In this document: positions 8,727 to 19,483 of the stretch, piece after piece | How the letters are laid out: each line of letters starts with the position of its first letter | Position numbering within the stretch: the stretch's first letter is position 1 | NCBI GenBank assembly: GCA_027575765.1 | Contig: JANBPT010000458.1 | Span: 1 to 34,755, forward strand | Direction: 5' to 3' | DNA from: Tieghemiomyces parasiticus | Lineage: Eukaryota > Kickxellomycota > Dimargaritomycetes > Dimargaritales > Dimargaritaceae | DNA length: 34,755 nucleotides | Made by a program: the position numbers and the translations under genes | Notes under the pieces: generated by a model | Databases searched by the model: none | The model's input: only the letters and a program-made list of their open reading frames with translations | Told to the model about the DNA's origin: nothing

Positions 8727-9972
8727 TCCGTTAGTAAAGTCTAGTACCAATATTCTCCTAAGCTTGCTTGTTGGTAAACGTTTCTAGATTTTATTTGAGG
8801 TTTTCTCCGTCAATAGTTAACCTATCAAACTTTGCGTTACAGATTCAGACAGCCCTGGTCCGACTGTATACTCCTGAATTCTCCACTTCGACCCGGAGGT
8901 TCTTTTGAAAGCGGGACCGGCTTCCAGATACTGGTCCGCTTTACAGTTGTTATGTGCGTTGCACTTCTGAAATTTCTAAAGTGTTGGGCTTGACGAAAAA
9001 TTAAAATTAAAGGAAAATTGGCGCGATTTTTTGTAAACGAAAAAGGTCAGTAAAAAGCTGTTGTTTATTCATAGGGCCCGACTTGGTCCCGCTTCATACT
9101 GGCTACCGGACGTCAAACTGATGCCTGGTTACGACAAAGACAATACACCTTCCTTATAGCGATTGAAGGAAGCCAGAATCATTGATAAAGCTTGGTTTTT
9201 ACACCCAGGGGAGTTGGTTACTGCCCTCTGAATGGTGGCACTGATAAAACTGGATTGTGGTCAGCTGTGGCTAACCACAACAGTGTGGTGCGGACACCCA
9301 CTTTGGCTCTTGAAGGGATCTAGCGGACGCGCCAATACCCAGGAAACGTAAATAATGGCCAACCCCCTATGGGTGGGAAAACCACCCTAAGTTTAAGGTT
9401 ATGGGCGATATGTAGGGGGATGTAGATCCTTCCGCCGCACACAAATGTAAGAAGTGAGCCTGTGCTGGTAAGTAAAGGCTTGCCAGTTAATTTCTTGCAA
9501 GGTTCTTATTTTACTTCAGTTCCACTTTTATTTATTTTCTACATAGTTGAGATGCCGTCGCGGTCCCATACTATTAAAGTTAACCCAAACAGTAAACAAG
9601 CCCCATTGTCCCTGTTTTGCCGTCGGACCTAGACAGTCGTCGCGTACGGCCGACTAAAGTTCCTCGCCCTAAGGCCTAGCACCCCTCCCCCCTTGGCTGA
9701 GTTGCCCCCCCTTCCGCTCACTTCTGCACCACCGTGGCTCTGGAGCCGATGGAAGGCCGCCAACCAATATTGAGCCATTATTGATGCATTACTCCTTAAT
9801 TTAGCAATACGTGGTCGGTCTACAGAACGCCTGCTCGATATAAGATAATGGACACATCCCCCCCTCTCTCGTTTCTTAGGCTTGGGCTTTGTTCTTTCCT
9901 ACACATCTCGTTCTCTTTACATTCTCATTACCCACTCAGCCTTATTTTGTTCCTTTCTAGCCTCAGGAATAC

Positions 9973-10161
9973 TGTTGTGTCGGCTCCGTCCGACGATTCC
10001 GCGCCAGGCTCTTCGATGCCTCCGGTGGCGACACTTTCCTGTGCGGGAGGTCGAGATGTAGAACGGGCCTCGTTCTTGCGGGTCGTGACAAGGGGAAACG
10101 CGGTGACAGGCTCGGTCATTGTTGGATTAGCGAGAACGATGTTTTTCGGTGTAAATGACAC
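9973..10161 (-). other. coding-like segment, no gene recognised
   Basis: From an ATG at 10119 (good context, CCAACAATGACC) the minus strand encodes about 49 residues with the C- and G-ending codons typical of this genome. The peptide is polar and disordered (includes RSTSRPPAQESVATGGIEEP). It could be a first exon ending near a GT at about 9972, but I find no acceptable following exon, so it may be a relic or chance. Confidence 0.2.
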
Positions 10162-11234
10162 AAGAACTTCCTTTTTATCTGAGATTATCCTTTATTTGAT
10201 GGGTTCTTTGTCGTAATATATATAGCTCAGGGTACTCAACCAAAAATTTTCGGGCTCTTTGGATAAAGACGGTTTTGATTAATACCGCGATAAACAAGGT
10301 TGCTACCATTATTTTATCAGCATCTGCTGCTACCCGACGTCGGAGCACCGTGCGTCGGCACTACAATACCGTTACTATATCACTTCTGTTATAAAGTCTT
10401 AATAACAACCCAATTCATTTCGCCCGCTTGCTGCTATTCTATTCTCCACTGGATACATACGCCAGTGTCCGAACTATTTTGTATACAAATTTGTTGTTCA
10501 TTTTTTCCTCTTAGACGTCGACTTGTTATTGTGTACTACATTGGCCGTTTTGCTGATGTTCTACGGGAAACGTCACTTGGCAACCCCGTTGGTTTCTAAT
10601 TTTGTCTCGTTCTAGGAACAAGCATCGCAATGGGGGTTATGTGTATATTCTATTGAAGTGAGTCTTTTTGAAATACTATGAGCTTTGTTTAGGCATTTTT
10701 GAAAGTGAAGGTGGCTCACACTTGTGTAGACGAGCAATATTACTTTTTACCAGCAATGAGGCTAAGCTTTTTTTTCATCCGACTACCGACAGTAGATGAT
10801 GTAGCAAACGAACCCCCGTACATCTACGCCTTAATTAATGTGAAAGGGAGGCCTTTGACACGTATGTCGGTGTGGGGATAAGTGCACAGCAAGAATATCC
10901 GATCGCAAACAAACACTGACTTGCGCATTAGTATGGCATCCAGTCTCCAGTCGGTGGAGTTGACCTACCAGCGTCTATTTTTCAGAGGCTCGTTCTCACG
11001 AGCTGTGGTTCTCCAAAAAAAACTCCCGGTTTACCCCTTTAATTTTTAAGCCCCGCAACTCTCGACTCTGGGTCAAATTGCTGTAGCGGGTGACATTTCT
11101 TCCCAGCGACCTACACGCAGCTTTATGGCATTCCTGTCGGCCAAACTGCATCTACCTGACGCGCTCAGCACAGGACATTTCCTCTTCATTCCTCGCTCCC
11201 CTCCCCACACACACACATCCTTACTCATCGCGCC

Positions 11235-14200
11235 ATGCAGCCTATGCCGGCCGCCCTTCGACAGTTGCTGTCGAAGGGCGACGTTAAAACGGTCAGCACG
11301 CTGTTCAACCAACAACACCAGCGTCGTCGCCAAGAGCTGGCCGTTGTGCCTGGTGGCCCGGGCGCCCGTAAGGCGTCGCACCGGCTGCCACAAACCTTCG
11401 CTGCTTACATCATTACCACCGAGACCCGGGTCGAAGCTGACAAGCACCGGAGTAAGTATACCACGTATAAAGTACTCGTGTCCAATGGGCCGTCGCAAAC
11501 CTGGGTCGTTCGGCGCTACAGCGACTTTCACCAGCTACACTTACAGGTAAGTTGGGCTAGTTTACCACCCACCGTTCTTTACCCCTCTTAACACACTTGA
11601 GCTTCAAATCCGCCGTCTCTGGCACCTTGTTTGCACCGCAAATACATTTTGGCCTACGGCTCCTGTGATCGTGACCCGACTGCCCCTGAGACAGTCGCTG
11701 TACTGCGCGCACTGCTGCGCTGTCCTCGTTTGAATGGTTCCCTCTACTGGTCACCCATGGAGACGTACCACATTTCCCGCGCTCCCTAAAGTCTGCCAAA
11801 CCGACACGACATACCATGCGGGTACACTTAACAAATATTTTGTATGCCGCCCCCATCCTATTGTCCCCCGTCACAGATCCAGAAACAGTTTCCCAAGAAG
11901 AAGCTACCAGCTTTCCCGGCCAAACGGCTCCTCGGTAACAACTTTTCATCACATTTTGTACTCGCCCGACGCGAGCAGTTAAACCAGTATCTGGCCGGGA
12001 TCACCGGTGACCCCGAGATCCGGAGCTGGGAGACGGTCCGATGGTTCTTCACCCACCAGAACTACTCCCAGGTCCCAGAACCTACACCCTCGTTGGCAAC
12101 CTCCCAGTTGCCCGCCGCTAATCGCCCTACGCATTCCGACGGCGGCCGTTTCTCATTCTTTAGCGCCCTCCGCAACCAGCCTGACCGGGGCACTGAGCCA
12201 GGCCTGCGCCGGTCCACCAGTCGTGCGGTGGACCCGAGCCGCGGATCGGCGGGTTCCCTGGCAGCCATTACCATCTCTGGACCGGACACCTCACAATCTA
12301 TTGACCGCACAGAGACTTTGAAACGCCGGACATTTACAATGCAGAGCGCCCGAAAGAAGCTGGGCCTCCTCAAGCGTAAGGACCTGGCTAAGAAACGCCG
12401 GGTGCACCACCCGCCGTCTGGATCGGGATCCGGGTCCACATCTCACACACCCTATTCGACCGCCAGTAAACACCCCACTGGCGGGGTCAATTCACCGGTC
12501 GATACAAACATGCCGCGGGAACCCCCGTTACGGCGGCCCCAGGGCCTGATGGGGTTGGACGGTGAGCCAGACGGTTCCGACGCTGAGAGTACGGATGATC
12601 CTCTCGTCGACGGTACCTCTCGCCTCGCCTTTCCTAACCCAGGAACCACCATCGACGATTTTACCCTGCTCAAAGTCATTGGGAAAGGTAGTTACGGCAA
12701 GGTAGGTTTTATCGCGGAAGGTTTGTAAGACCAACTGCCAGGCCAGCCGGGCATAAATCAACGGTTCTATAGTTACAAGGCGTATTGATTCAGTAATGAG
12801 TGACTGATCCTTGCTGTGACAACCATCCGTCCACCGCTCTTTCCCCCCTCCTCTCTCTGTTTCCACGCAGGTCGTGCTTGCCCGACACAAAAATTCAGGC
12901 AGAGTGTACGCCATCAAGGTCCTGTCCAAACAGAGCCTTCGGCAACGGCCACACGAGATTGTCCGGGTGATGGCCGAGCGCTCGGTTTTGGAACGCAGCG
13001 TCAACCACCCCTTTCTAGTGGGCCTGCGCTACGCCTTCCAGACGCAGGATAACCTATACTTTTGTATCGATTACGTTAACGGCGGCGAGCTGTTCATCCA
13101 CCTTCAGCGCGACCAGCGGTTCGAAGAGGACCGCGCTCGGTTCTACGCCGCCGAGATCACCCTGGCCCTGGGGCACCTTCATGCGCTGCGTATCGTGTAC
13201 CGAGACCTCAAGCCGGAGAATTGCCTACTCGACGCTCACGGCCACATCCGCCTTGTTGACTTTGGTTTGTCCAAGGATATGACCCACATTGCCGAGGCAA
13301 AGACCGCCACCTTTTGCGGGACCCCAGAATACCTGGCCCCCGAGATTCTTAGCCGCCACCGCTATGACCACGCTGTCGATTGGTATTGCCTAGGTGCGGT
13401 CCTGTACGAAATGCTAGTTGGCCTGCCGCCGTTCTTCTCGCGTGACACGGGCCTTTTGTTCCAAGGTATCCTGCATGGCGAACTAAATTTCCCTGACCAC
13501 GTCAGTGACGGGGCCCGGCACTTGATCAGTCGGCTAATGGACCGTAACCCAGCCACCCGGTTGGGCGAGGGGCCCCAGGGCACTCGCGACGTTCAAGCCC
13601 ACCCTTTCTTCGACGTAAGTAGTGAGATCAGTAAAGGGGGGTTTAGGGGGCGTATTCGCTGACTGGGTCGGTGCTAGCCAAGACTCACGGCTTATCGAAT
13701 GATGGTGGGCAGTACTTTACGTTGACTGGGCCCCGTCACTAACCTGGACTATTTTTATCAATCGGGTTTTCACTGCTGCATTCTAGGGCATCGACTGGAA
13801 GAAGTTATACGCGAAAGAAATTTCGCCGCCGTACAATCCTGACGTGGTAAGACTTTGGTGCAGGAACTGCCTTCCTCAGATATCGCCACCGGGTGGTTAT
13901 CTCTATGGTCAGAATATTCTGCTACAGAATGGCTTTTATCGTGCCCAATCCTCCTCTAATCGCGACTGATTACCATCGCCTTCTTGATCTGTTGGACACC
14001 ACGCACAGGCTGGTACTTTCGACCTGAAACACATCGACCCGGCGTTCAGTGCTGAGCCCGTACCGCAGTCTGTTCTGAACGAGGGCACGGTAAACCTGGG
14101 GGAATTGTACGAGGGAATCGCTGACCGCATCCTTCAGCCAGATCCATCCGCACCAACCGGGTACTTGGACGTCCGCGCCCGGCTCGATGCCTACGACGAG

Positions 14201-14491
14201 AACTATGCCCGCAGGCACGATAGTCCGCACTTGGGCCAATCCACCCCGGACGTCGCCGGTCTGGCGTCGACACCCAACCATGCCCACGTGCCCTCTAATA
14301 CGACGCACGGCATCCAAGCCCGCTGTTTAAATGAATCACCAGCTGCCAAAAGAAGCCCTGCCGAGTCACATCGTAGCCCTCGCTACGGGTCGCCCTTCGA
14401 CATGGATCAGGCGTTAGATGATACTGACAGGGCCTTCCGGGGATTCTCCTTCATGGCACCGTCCGCAGTAGACTCGGATTCAGAGCTGTAG
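11235..14491 (+). CDS. PX-domain AGC-family Ser/Thr kinase, five exons
   Basis: The exons are 11235-11546, 11877-12701, 12871-13614, 13787-13846 and 14009-14491. All four introns are GT-AG and phase 0, giving 807 residues. A PX phosphoinositide-binding domain spans about residues 50-165 (RRYSDFHQLHLQ, then QFPKKKLPAFPAKR across the first junction). A Ser/Thr-rich linker follows. The kinase domain begins near 366, with glycine loop GKGSYGK, Lys395, YRDLKPEN (Asp491), DFG (Asp509) and activation segment TFCGTPEY (Thr526). The C-tail ends with hydrophobic motif FRGFSF (790-795, Ser794). PX plus AGC kinase is the layout of SGK3/CISK, so it is probably recruited to endosomal or plasma-membrane phosphoinositides and activated by PDK1- and TORC2-like kinases (family knowledge). 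The C-tail is unusually long. ATG 11235 sits in CGCGCCATGC. Confidence 0.92.
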
Positions 14492-15408
14492 AACTAGTCC
14501 GCGCACATGTACAGTTATCCCAATCTACGCCCAATATGCTTGCATGTATTTGAACTTACTGTTTATGAACGATTTTTTACTATGTAATGGTTGACGTACA
14601 GTCGCCGGCGGACGGGGGACATTATAGATTGATATGGTAAATGTAAAATTGGGATGTCATTGTGCAATTCTTTGGACTCGTTCCACAGAAACCCGCTGCA
14701 GAAATCACGGCCCGCCAATAAACGGATGGGAGGCGAGACATGCACCAAAGCGCAGTCGCGGGTTCACGAAGGGGCAGGGGAGCAACTAGGAGTAAGGAGG
14801 GCGAAAGAGAGAGGGGGAGGCATGAAAGCTGAGTCACTCCAATTGGCTCCGCGAGTTGTTTACATCTCGCAGATTGGAGGTGAATTGTAAACACGGTGGC
14901 TGAGCAGGATATACCACGTCACCTCTATTCGGTTGACAGTATGAAGCGGGACGAAATCGGTGAACGTCGCGTCCTGGTCAAAATGATCCCCAGGCACACT
15001 TGTTTATTTATTTTTTGTCTCACTTCCCCCGTGTTGACAAAGGGCGAAGCGAGATCAACCCACGTCCGCGTAAATTGGTTCCACATCTTCGCAACAGAGC
15101 GCGTCACGCGGTCATACCAAACCTAACGATTTACGTGTCCAGAGGCTTAACGCGTCAGGTATTATATAAAGTGGTGGCTCCTTGCCCTACGGGCTTTACC
15201 CCACTGCTCCACTGTTTACTTTTTCCATACACATCGCTCAAGGTCAAACACACCTGTCCGTCTCGCTTTACCCCGTTCCTCGCTTAACTTGACCGCTAGA
15301 ATTCCTGACAAACCACGCGAAGCCCTCACGTCCGCCTGCCACCTTTCTCGTCACATATTGTTAGCGTCAGCACGCACTCCTCATTGCGCATTTCAAATCC
15401 CCTCCATC
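14492..15408. promoter_or_regulatory. dUTPase upstream region with MCB-like and forkhead-like sites
   Basis: No gene is seen here. The stretch carries five CGCGT cores (14968, 15067, 15100, 15106 in reverse, 15150), the last as the full palindrome ACGCGT. A TATA box lies 8 bp after that. Farther upstream are an inverted pair of forkhead-type sites, TGTTTACA 14857-14864 and TGTAAACA 14886-14893, and TGAGTCA at 14830-14836. MCB elements bind MBF in yeasts and drive G1/S genes, including DNA-precursor genes. Confidence 0.6.
15150..15170 (+). promoter_or_regulatory. ACGCGT next to TATATAAA, core promoter of dUTPase
   Basis: ACGCGT is at 15150-15155 and TATATAAA at 15163-15170. Transcription would start near 15195, giving a leader of about 210 nt before ATG 15409. 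Confidence 0.65.
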
Positions 15409-16113
15409 ATGGTTTGCGTCGACAAATCGCCCTTACTCACCGAGTCTGGTCTCGTGGTGCTGCAGCGCTCCCCATCGACTCCCAGCCAAAGTCCTAGCGC
15501 GCTCAAGCGGAGTCGGTCGGCCCTTGTAGAACGCCAGCTGCGGGAATCGTCGGAGGCCCAGGGCTCTCCAACCAAAATGCTTCGCCTCTCCCCGGCGCTG
15601 CAGGCTAAGTACGCAGTGTTGAATGACCCTCACCGCCCCCGAGAGGATCTACCAATCCCCGCTCCGCTCCACGACCAACTCCAAGTCCAGCTCCGCCACC
15701 CGCATGCCCAGCTCCCCAAACGCGGCTCAGCAGGAGCGGCCGGCTATGACCTGTGCAGTTGTGAAGACACCGTCATTCTGCCGAACGCCCGCGGCCTGGT
15801 TGATACCGGACTTAGCATCCGCGTTCCGGACGGCACGTACGGTCGGGTCGCCCCGCGCAGTGGCCTGGCCGTTAAGCACTTCATCGATACCGGGGCCGGT
15901 GTGGTGGACCAAGACTACCGAGGTATCGTCAAGGTCGTACTCTTCAACTTTGGTGACCAGCCATTTCACATCAAAATTGGCGACCGCGTTGCCCAGCTCG
16001 TGCTCGAACGCATCACCACCCCAGACGTCGTTGTCGTCGAAGACTTAGACGAGACGGTCCGGGGCGCTGGCGGGTTCGGCTCCACTGGCGGCTTCACCAC
16101 TACAGCGCCGTAG
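15409..16113 (+). CDS. DUT1: dUTP pyrophosphatase (dUTPase), trimeric type
   Basis: The protein hydrolyses dUTP to dUMP and pyrophosphate, keeping uracil out of DNA and feeding dTMP synthesis. All five motifs of the homotrimeric family are present in order: [25 protein letters not shown] (with the catalytic Asp), [10 protein letters not shown] and the glycine-rich C-terminal [10 protein letters not shown]. There is no intron. The gene encodes 234 residues from ATG 15409. The upstream part of the frame has no ATG. The catalytic core starts near residue 80, so there is an N-terminal extension rich in Ser-Pro and basic residues ([16 protein letters not shown]), suggesting nuclear localisation and phosphorylation. 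An internal ATG at 15577 could start a shorter form. The poly(A) signal is AATAAA at 16227-16232. It converges on AlaRS. Confidence 0.95.
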   Translation: MVCVDKSPLLTESGLVVLQRSPSTPSQSPSALKRSRSALVERQLRESSEAQGSPTKMLRLSPALQAKYAVLNDPHRPREDLPIPAPLHDQLQVQLRHPHAQLPKRGSAGAAGYDLCSCEDTVILPNARGLVDTGLSIRVPDGTYGRVAPRSGLAVKHFIDTGAGVVDQDYRGIVKVVLFNFGDQPFHIKIGDRVAQLVLERITTPDVVVVEDLDETVRGAGGFGSTGGFTTTAP

Positions 16114-16444
16114 GGCCCATTCTAGCGACGACCGCCACCAATCCTATGTACCATTCCAGCCCCTGTAAAGCACTTTTCACAACGGTCGATTGCCCTCAAT
16201 CGCACCATATCCTATTTTTCCGCCTCAATAAAGATTTCTAATGGTCAGCGAGTTATACCACTTTATCTCAGTTCTACAGTACCGTGTGAAGAGGTCCAAT
16301 GTGTGGTCGAGAGGCAGTTTAATCCCAAGAGATGGATAATCGGCGTTGCCCTACGTCTGGCGTTGCTACAAGTATGCTGTCCCAGTACACTTGAAGCAAC
16401 GATTATAATCCCAGTCCCCAGTGCTACATAGCAAGCAGGGTGGC
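16114..16444. other. convergent 3' ends of dUTPase and AlaRS
   Basis: This 331-bp tail-to-tail spacer contains the dUTPase poly(A) signal. Nothing else is recognisable. Confidence 0.6.
16227..16232 (+). terminator. poly(A) signal of dUTPase
   Basis: AATAAA lies 114 nt after the dUTPase stop codon, a normal position for a cleavage and polyadenylation signal. Confidence 0.7.
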
Positions 16445-19400
16445 TTATTTGCTGAGCTTAAGCTGGGCAAACCGCGTGGCGGCCTCGCACACCTCGTCCA
16501 TCTTGTCTATGGTCTCGCCGCTTCCCTGGGCAGACTCGTCCTTGCCTCCGCACTTGCCGCCCACGATCTCCTTGACGACGTTGGCCCACTCGATGGCCTT
16601 GAGGCCCTCGCCGACAAGGCTCTTGGGAACGATGCACTGGTGGGCGAGCCGGCCGCTGGCCGGGTCAGCCGATACAAAGTAGGCAGCCTTGGTCTTCAGG
16701 GACTTGACGTGCTGGGCAGCGCCAGATAGGGCCTTGCCGTTACCGTCCACGTCCAGACGGCATACGTAGAATGGGGCGTCCGGATGGGCGGCAATGGCTG
16801 CCTGGACTTCCTCGACAGCCTGCTTGACCTGGTTGGCCTTGCGGGCCTTATCGGCGTCGTCGAACCGCTTCTTGGCGGCGTCATAGCGGGCGCGGAGGTC
16901 GGCCTTGACGGACACCGAAATGGTAGCGGCATTGAGCTCGGGCCCTAGCACTTTGAGGGCGGTGTCGAGGTCGGCGCCGGATAGGCTGGTGAGACGCTCG
17001 ACCTGAGTGGTGAGTTCGCGTTCGAGGGCCTGGGCGCGCAGGGCCTCCTCGCCCGTCACGGCCACAATGCGGCGGATACCCTTGGCGATGGAGGTCTCCT
17101 CAATGATGAGCAGCCGCTTGATTTCACCCGTGCGGGCCACGTGGGTCCCACCGCAAAACTCGATGGAGTGGGCCCCCCACTTGGGGTTAGCAATATCCTT
17201 GAGCAGATGGTCCACGTCGGCGCCCACCGACACCACACGGACCGGGTCCGGGTAAACCTCGCCGAACACGGCACGAAGGCCGTGGATGGCCTTGGCGACG
17301 GTCAGCGGTACCTCCTGGGAGTACACAGGGTAGTCCTGGTCGATGAACCGGTCACACGCCTGTTCAATGGCGCGGCACTGGGCCGGGGTTAGCGCGGACT
17401 TGTAGCTGTAGTCGAAGCGGAACTTCTCGGGGGCCACCAAAGACCCCTTCTGGTCTAGAGAATCCGACTGCAATACCTCGCGCAGGGCGTAGTTGAGCAA
17501 ATGGGTGGCAGTATGGTTGTGCCGGAGCGGGGCGCGGCGCGCCTCGTCGTACGTGCACTCCACAGCTGCGCCCGTGGTCAGCTGGCCGTACTTGAGGTAG
17601 CCAATGTGCAGCACGTAGCCGCCAAAGACCTGGACGTCCTCCACAATGAACTCGGCATCCCCACTTTCCGTGAGCAAGTTGCCTGTATCATACTCCTGGC
17701 CACCCTGCTCAGCGTAAAAGTTGGTGCGGTCCAGGAGGACCCCGAAGGTGGACACGTCACCGCCGGTGGCCAGAGAGTCGGTCACGCGGTCCACGAACCC
17801 ACCCTGGTGGTAGAGGGCCAGGACCTGGGCGGCCAGGCCGCCGGTGCGGCTGTATTTGGCGCTATCGTCGGTCTTGGGTACAGCGTCGGCGTCGAGCTTG
17901 CCTAGTGCGTGAACGTCGAGGGCCACCTGTTGGCCGCCGTGCGCACCCTTGCCGCGATTGGCACGCGACAAGGTCTTGGCGCGCGTTTGCTCGCGCTCAA
18001 ACTCCTCCTCGTCGACCCGCAGGCCATTCTCCTCGGCCATGATGCGGGTCAGATCCACGGGGAAGCCGTACGTGTCGTAGAGACGCCACACGTCGGCACC
18101 CGACACTACATCGGACCCGGCCTCGCGGGCCTGGGTGATGCAGGTCAGGAACAGCTTCTCGCCGCGGTCCAGGGTGCGGTTGAAGGAGGCCTCCTCGTCG
18201 TTGAGAATTTCCTTGACGGTATCCACTTTGCGTGTGATCTCCGGGAAGGCGTCTCCCATATGAGCCACGACGACGTCGACCAGGCTGGAGAAGAAGGTAC
18301 CCAACTGGGCATCAAACTTCTTGCGGGCATAACGAGCCCCGCGGCGGAGGATGCGGCGTAGGACGTAGCCGCGGCCCTCGTTGGAGGGCACACCGCCGTC
18401 GCTGATGGCGAAGGTCAACGTGCGGATGTGGTCGGCCACCACGCGGTAGGCCAGATCCAAACCGTCAACATCGTCGGCGCCCACGTGGCCAGTGTAGGGC
18501 CGGGCGCCCGTGCGCTCTTGGATGGCCGCGAAAAGGGGGGTGAAAAGGTCAGTGTCGTAGTTGGAGCGCTTGTCCTGCATCACAGACACCAACCGTTCCA
18601 GACCAAGCCCGGTATCAATGTGACGGTTGGGCAGCGGGCGGAGTTGGCCGTCAGCCTCGCGGTTGTACTGGATGAAAACGAGGTTCCAGATCTCCAGCAC
18701 GTCCGGGTCGTCCAGGTTGACCAGACCGGCGGCGTCGCGCCCACCGATCCGGTCGAAATGGATTTCACTGCACGGGCCACATGGGCCCTGGTCTCCCATC
18801 TCCCAGAAGTTGTCTTTGCAATCGAAGGGCAGAAGGCGGGCCGCGTCCACGCCCAGAGATAGCCAGATGTCCCGGGCCTCAAGGTCAGGGGTCAGGCCCT
18901 GCTTCTCGTCACCGCCAAAGTACGTCACATAGAGGCGGTCGGCGGGCAGTTTGAAACGGACAGTCAGCAGTTCCCAGGCCATCTTAATCGCCTCGGTCTA
19001 GGTGGTTGTGGCGTTAGTGGGCAAAGAGTGTGAACAATAAGGGTGAGTCTCCAGACAGTATATTGGAGCAGACAAGGATAATAAGGGGCCCTGAGCGTCG
19101 ACCGGCAAGTCCTTTCATACCGCTTTTCTGCCACCCACCTTAAAATAATCGCCAAAAGACCAGTTTCCCAGCATCTCAAAGAACGTGTGGTGATAGACAT
19201 CCTTGCCGACGTCGTCCAGATCGTTGTGCTTGCCACCGGCACGGATGCACTTCTGGCTGTTGACGGCGCGCTTCAGCTTGGCGAAGTCAGAGGCCGGGTC
19301 GACGGTGCCCAGAAAGATGGGCTTGTACTGATTCATACCAGCATTGCTAAATAGAAGGGTCGGATCGTCGTGCGGGATGGTCGATGAGGACGGTACAAAG

Positions 19401-19483
19401 GAGTGGTTGTACTTGTCCTGGAAGAAGCTGATGAACTCGGACCGTACCCGCTTAGCGGTCCACTCGGAGGCCGGGGTAGTCAT
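16445..19483 (-). CDS. ALA1: alanyl-tRNA synthetase, two exons
   Basis: The enzyme charges tRNA-Ala with alanine. Exon 1 is 19483-19139 and exon 2 is 18997-16445, with a 141-nt phase-0 intron (GTGGGT donor, CTAG acceptor), giving 965 residues, the usual eukaryotic length. The class II core is clear: [19 protein letters not shown], then [14 protein letters not shown] reading across the intron into [11 protein letters not shown]. The editing domain shows [13 protein letters not shown] and FCGGTH, the metal-site histidines and cysteine that clear mischarged Ser or Gly. The C-Ala end has the Gly-rich GGKCGGK. ATG 19483 (GCCATGACT) is the first in frame and no mitochondrial presequence is visible, so this form looks cytosolic. 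A shared or separate mitochondrial form cannot be excluded. Confidence 0.96.

Larger units (their letters stand above)
8458..11234. other. 2.8 kb region without an assigned gene
   Basis: Between the tRNA and the PX kinase the sequence is less GC-rich than the genes and no protein frame is convincing. It holds a CCAAT/TATA promoter-like unit (8608-8648), a series of short inverted repeats (8472-8943 and 9371-9387) and a coding-like segment on the minus strand (10119 to about 9973). The hydrophobic frames at 9848-10216 and 10300-10599 look like translated pyrimidine-rich DNA. I recognise no transposon, LTR or structured RNA family. Confidence 0.5.

Noticed and set aside
9848..10599. hydrophobic plus-strand frames of 100-120 codons
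   Set aside because: Their Leu/Phe/Ser content comes from CT-rich DNA. They show no regular membrane-segment pattern or codon bias.
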